DNA of 64,000 nt from contig NC_041827.1 of assembly GCF_900964775.1 (NCBI RefSeq), positions 7,549,501 through 7,613,500 of the forward strand, written 5' to 3'. This document shows, piece by piece, positions 63,424 to 64,000 of the stretch (positions are counted from its first letter, which is position 1; each line of letters begins with the position of its first letter). Under the pieces are notes generated by a model. The model was not told the DNA's origin and did not search any database. It was given only the letters and a program-made list of their open reading frames with translations. The translations under genes were made by a program, and so were the position numbers. This stretch comes from Scleropages formosus. Its lineage: Eukaryota > Chordata > Actinopteri > Osteoglossiformes > Osteoglossidae.

Positions 63424-63445
63424 GGGGGGGGGGGGGGGGGGGGGG
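63424..63445. repeat. Poly(G) run of 22
   Basis: Uninterrupted run of 22 G on the plus strand; may be an assembly-sensitive homopolymer. Confidence 0.9.
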
Positions 63446-64000
63446 CACCCATTCTGGAGGGCAGACACACGGAGGCACCAGCCAGCGTGAGGAATGAGCG
63501 AAACCTGAAAGGACGTATTTAGATGGAGAACAGAACGTCTGAGAAAACGGGCACGGCGAAGGAAGTCAGAGCGACGGACCGGGTCTCGGAAGAACAGATG
63601 GGCTGTATTGTGAGCTTCTGGTTGGCGACATCTGTCCGTCCAACCGTCCATCTGCCGCGCCACAGGACTCGGGCCACGGTTGGAGCCAACGTACGCCGGA
63701 TCACATGACGCCGCACCGCAAGCGAGAAGACGCCTCTCATCAAGGGACCATTCACAGAAAAGAGCTCCGTTCTACAAAGGACATCCATGGATGGAGCTGC
63801 TGTCTCGACTACAGAGAACCAATATACTTCCATCATTTTTTAACTGAACACAGGCACTTTACACAAGTCTGCTCACATATCGTGCGGATCATTCCAAAGT
63901 ATAAATATTTGCAGGTAAATAACAAACATATAGCGCATGAAAAACACGTTCTCAGTTCACCTTTTGGTTTTACTTTCAAGTTGCCATCACGATTTCTGCG

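Overview
The window is vertebrate nuclear DNA, and the gene structures and repeats point to a ray-finned fish. Five protein-coding genes with intact exon-intron structure can be read: SMARCC2 (+, coding 3108-20449, 26 coding exons), MYL6 (-, coding 25898-30973, 6 exons), TSFM (-, coding 33616-37566, 6 exons), an ENDOU-type endoribonuclease (+, coding 41372-44685, 7 exons) and NEUROD4 (+, coding 55273-56310, one coding exon plus a probable upstream non-coding exon). From memory, all five have human counterparts on chromosome 12q13-q14, so this looks like a rearranged piece of that conserved synteny block. The most abundant SINE has a tRNA-like head and a body that I associate, from memory only, with bonytongue fishes (Osteoglossomorpha, arowana type). 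The species call is therefore tentative.

Layout. 1-2980: upstream sequence with a 116-bp foldback hairpin, a GC-rich open segment of unknown nature, and the SMARCC2 promoter with a YY1-like site. 3108-20449: SMARCC2. 20450-25440: SMARCC2 3' side, mostly AT-rich. 25450-31040: MYL6, convergent with SMARCC2, with a 2.5-kb second intron holding a GC-rich island and CArG-like sites. 31040-33345: MYL6-TSFM spacer dense in tRNA-derived SINEs. 33347-37566: TSFM. 37910-41140: repeat-rich spacer with an inverted SINE and a Tigger-like MITE. 41292-44923: the ENDOU gene with a TATA box and a poly(A) signal. 45000-53200: about 8 kb with no gene that I recognise, in which several GC-richer, motif-rich blocks could be regulatory. 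53200-56310: NEUROD4 promoter and gene. 56311-64000: downstream sequence with SINEs and no gene that I recognise.

The genes do not form a pathway. SMARCC2 is a BAF chromatin-remodelling scaffold, MYL6 an essential myosin light chain, TSFM the mitochondrial EF-Ts, ENDOU a secreted poly(U)-preferring endoribonuclease, and NEUROD4 a proneural bHLH factor. Known biology links SMARCC2-containing BAF complexes to neural differentiation, but nothing in the sequence shows co-regulation. No retrovirus-like or capsid-bearing element, CRISPR array or bacterial-type system was found. The observations most worth following are a stopless, frame-preserving 102-nt intron in SMARCC2, a Tigger-like MITE that resembles one remembered from mammals, a palindromic SINE, and CArG sites inside MYL6.
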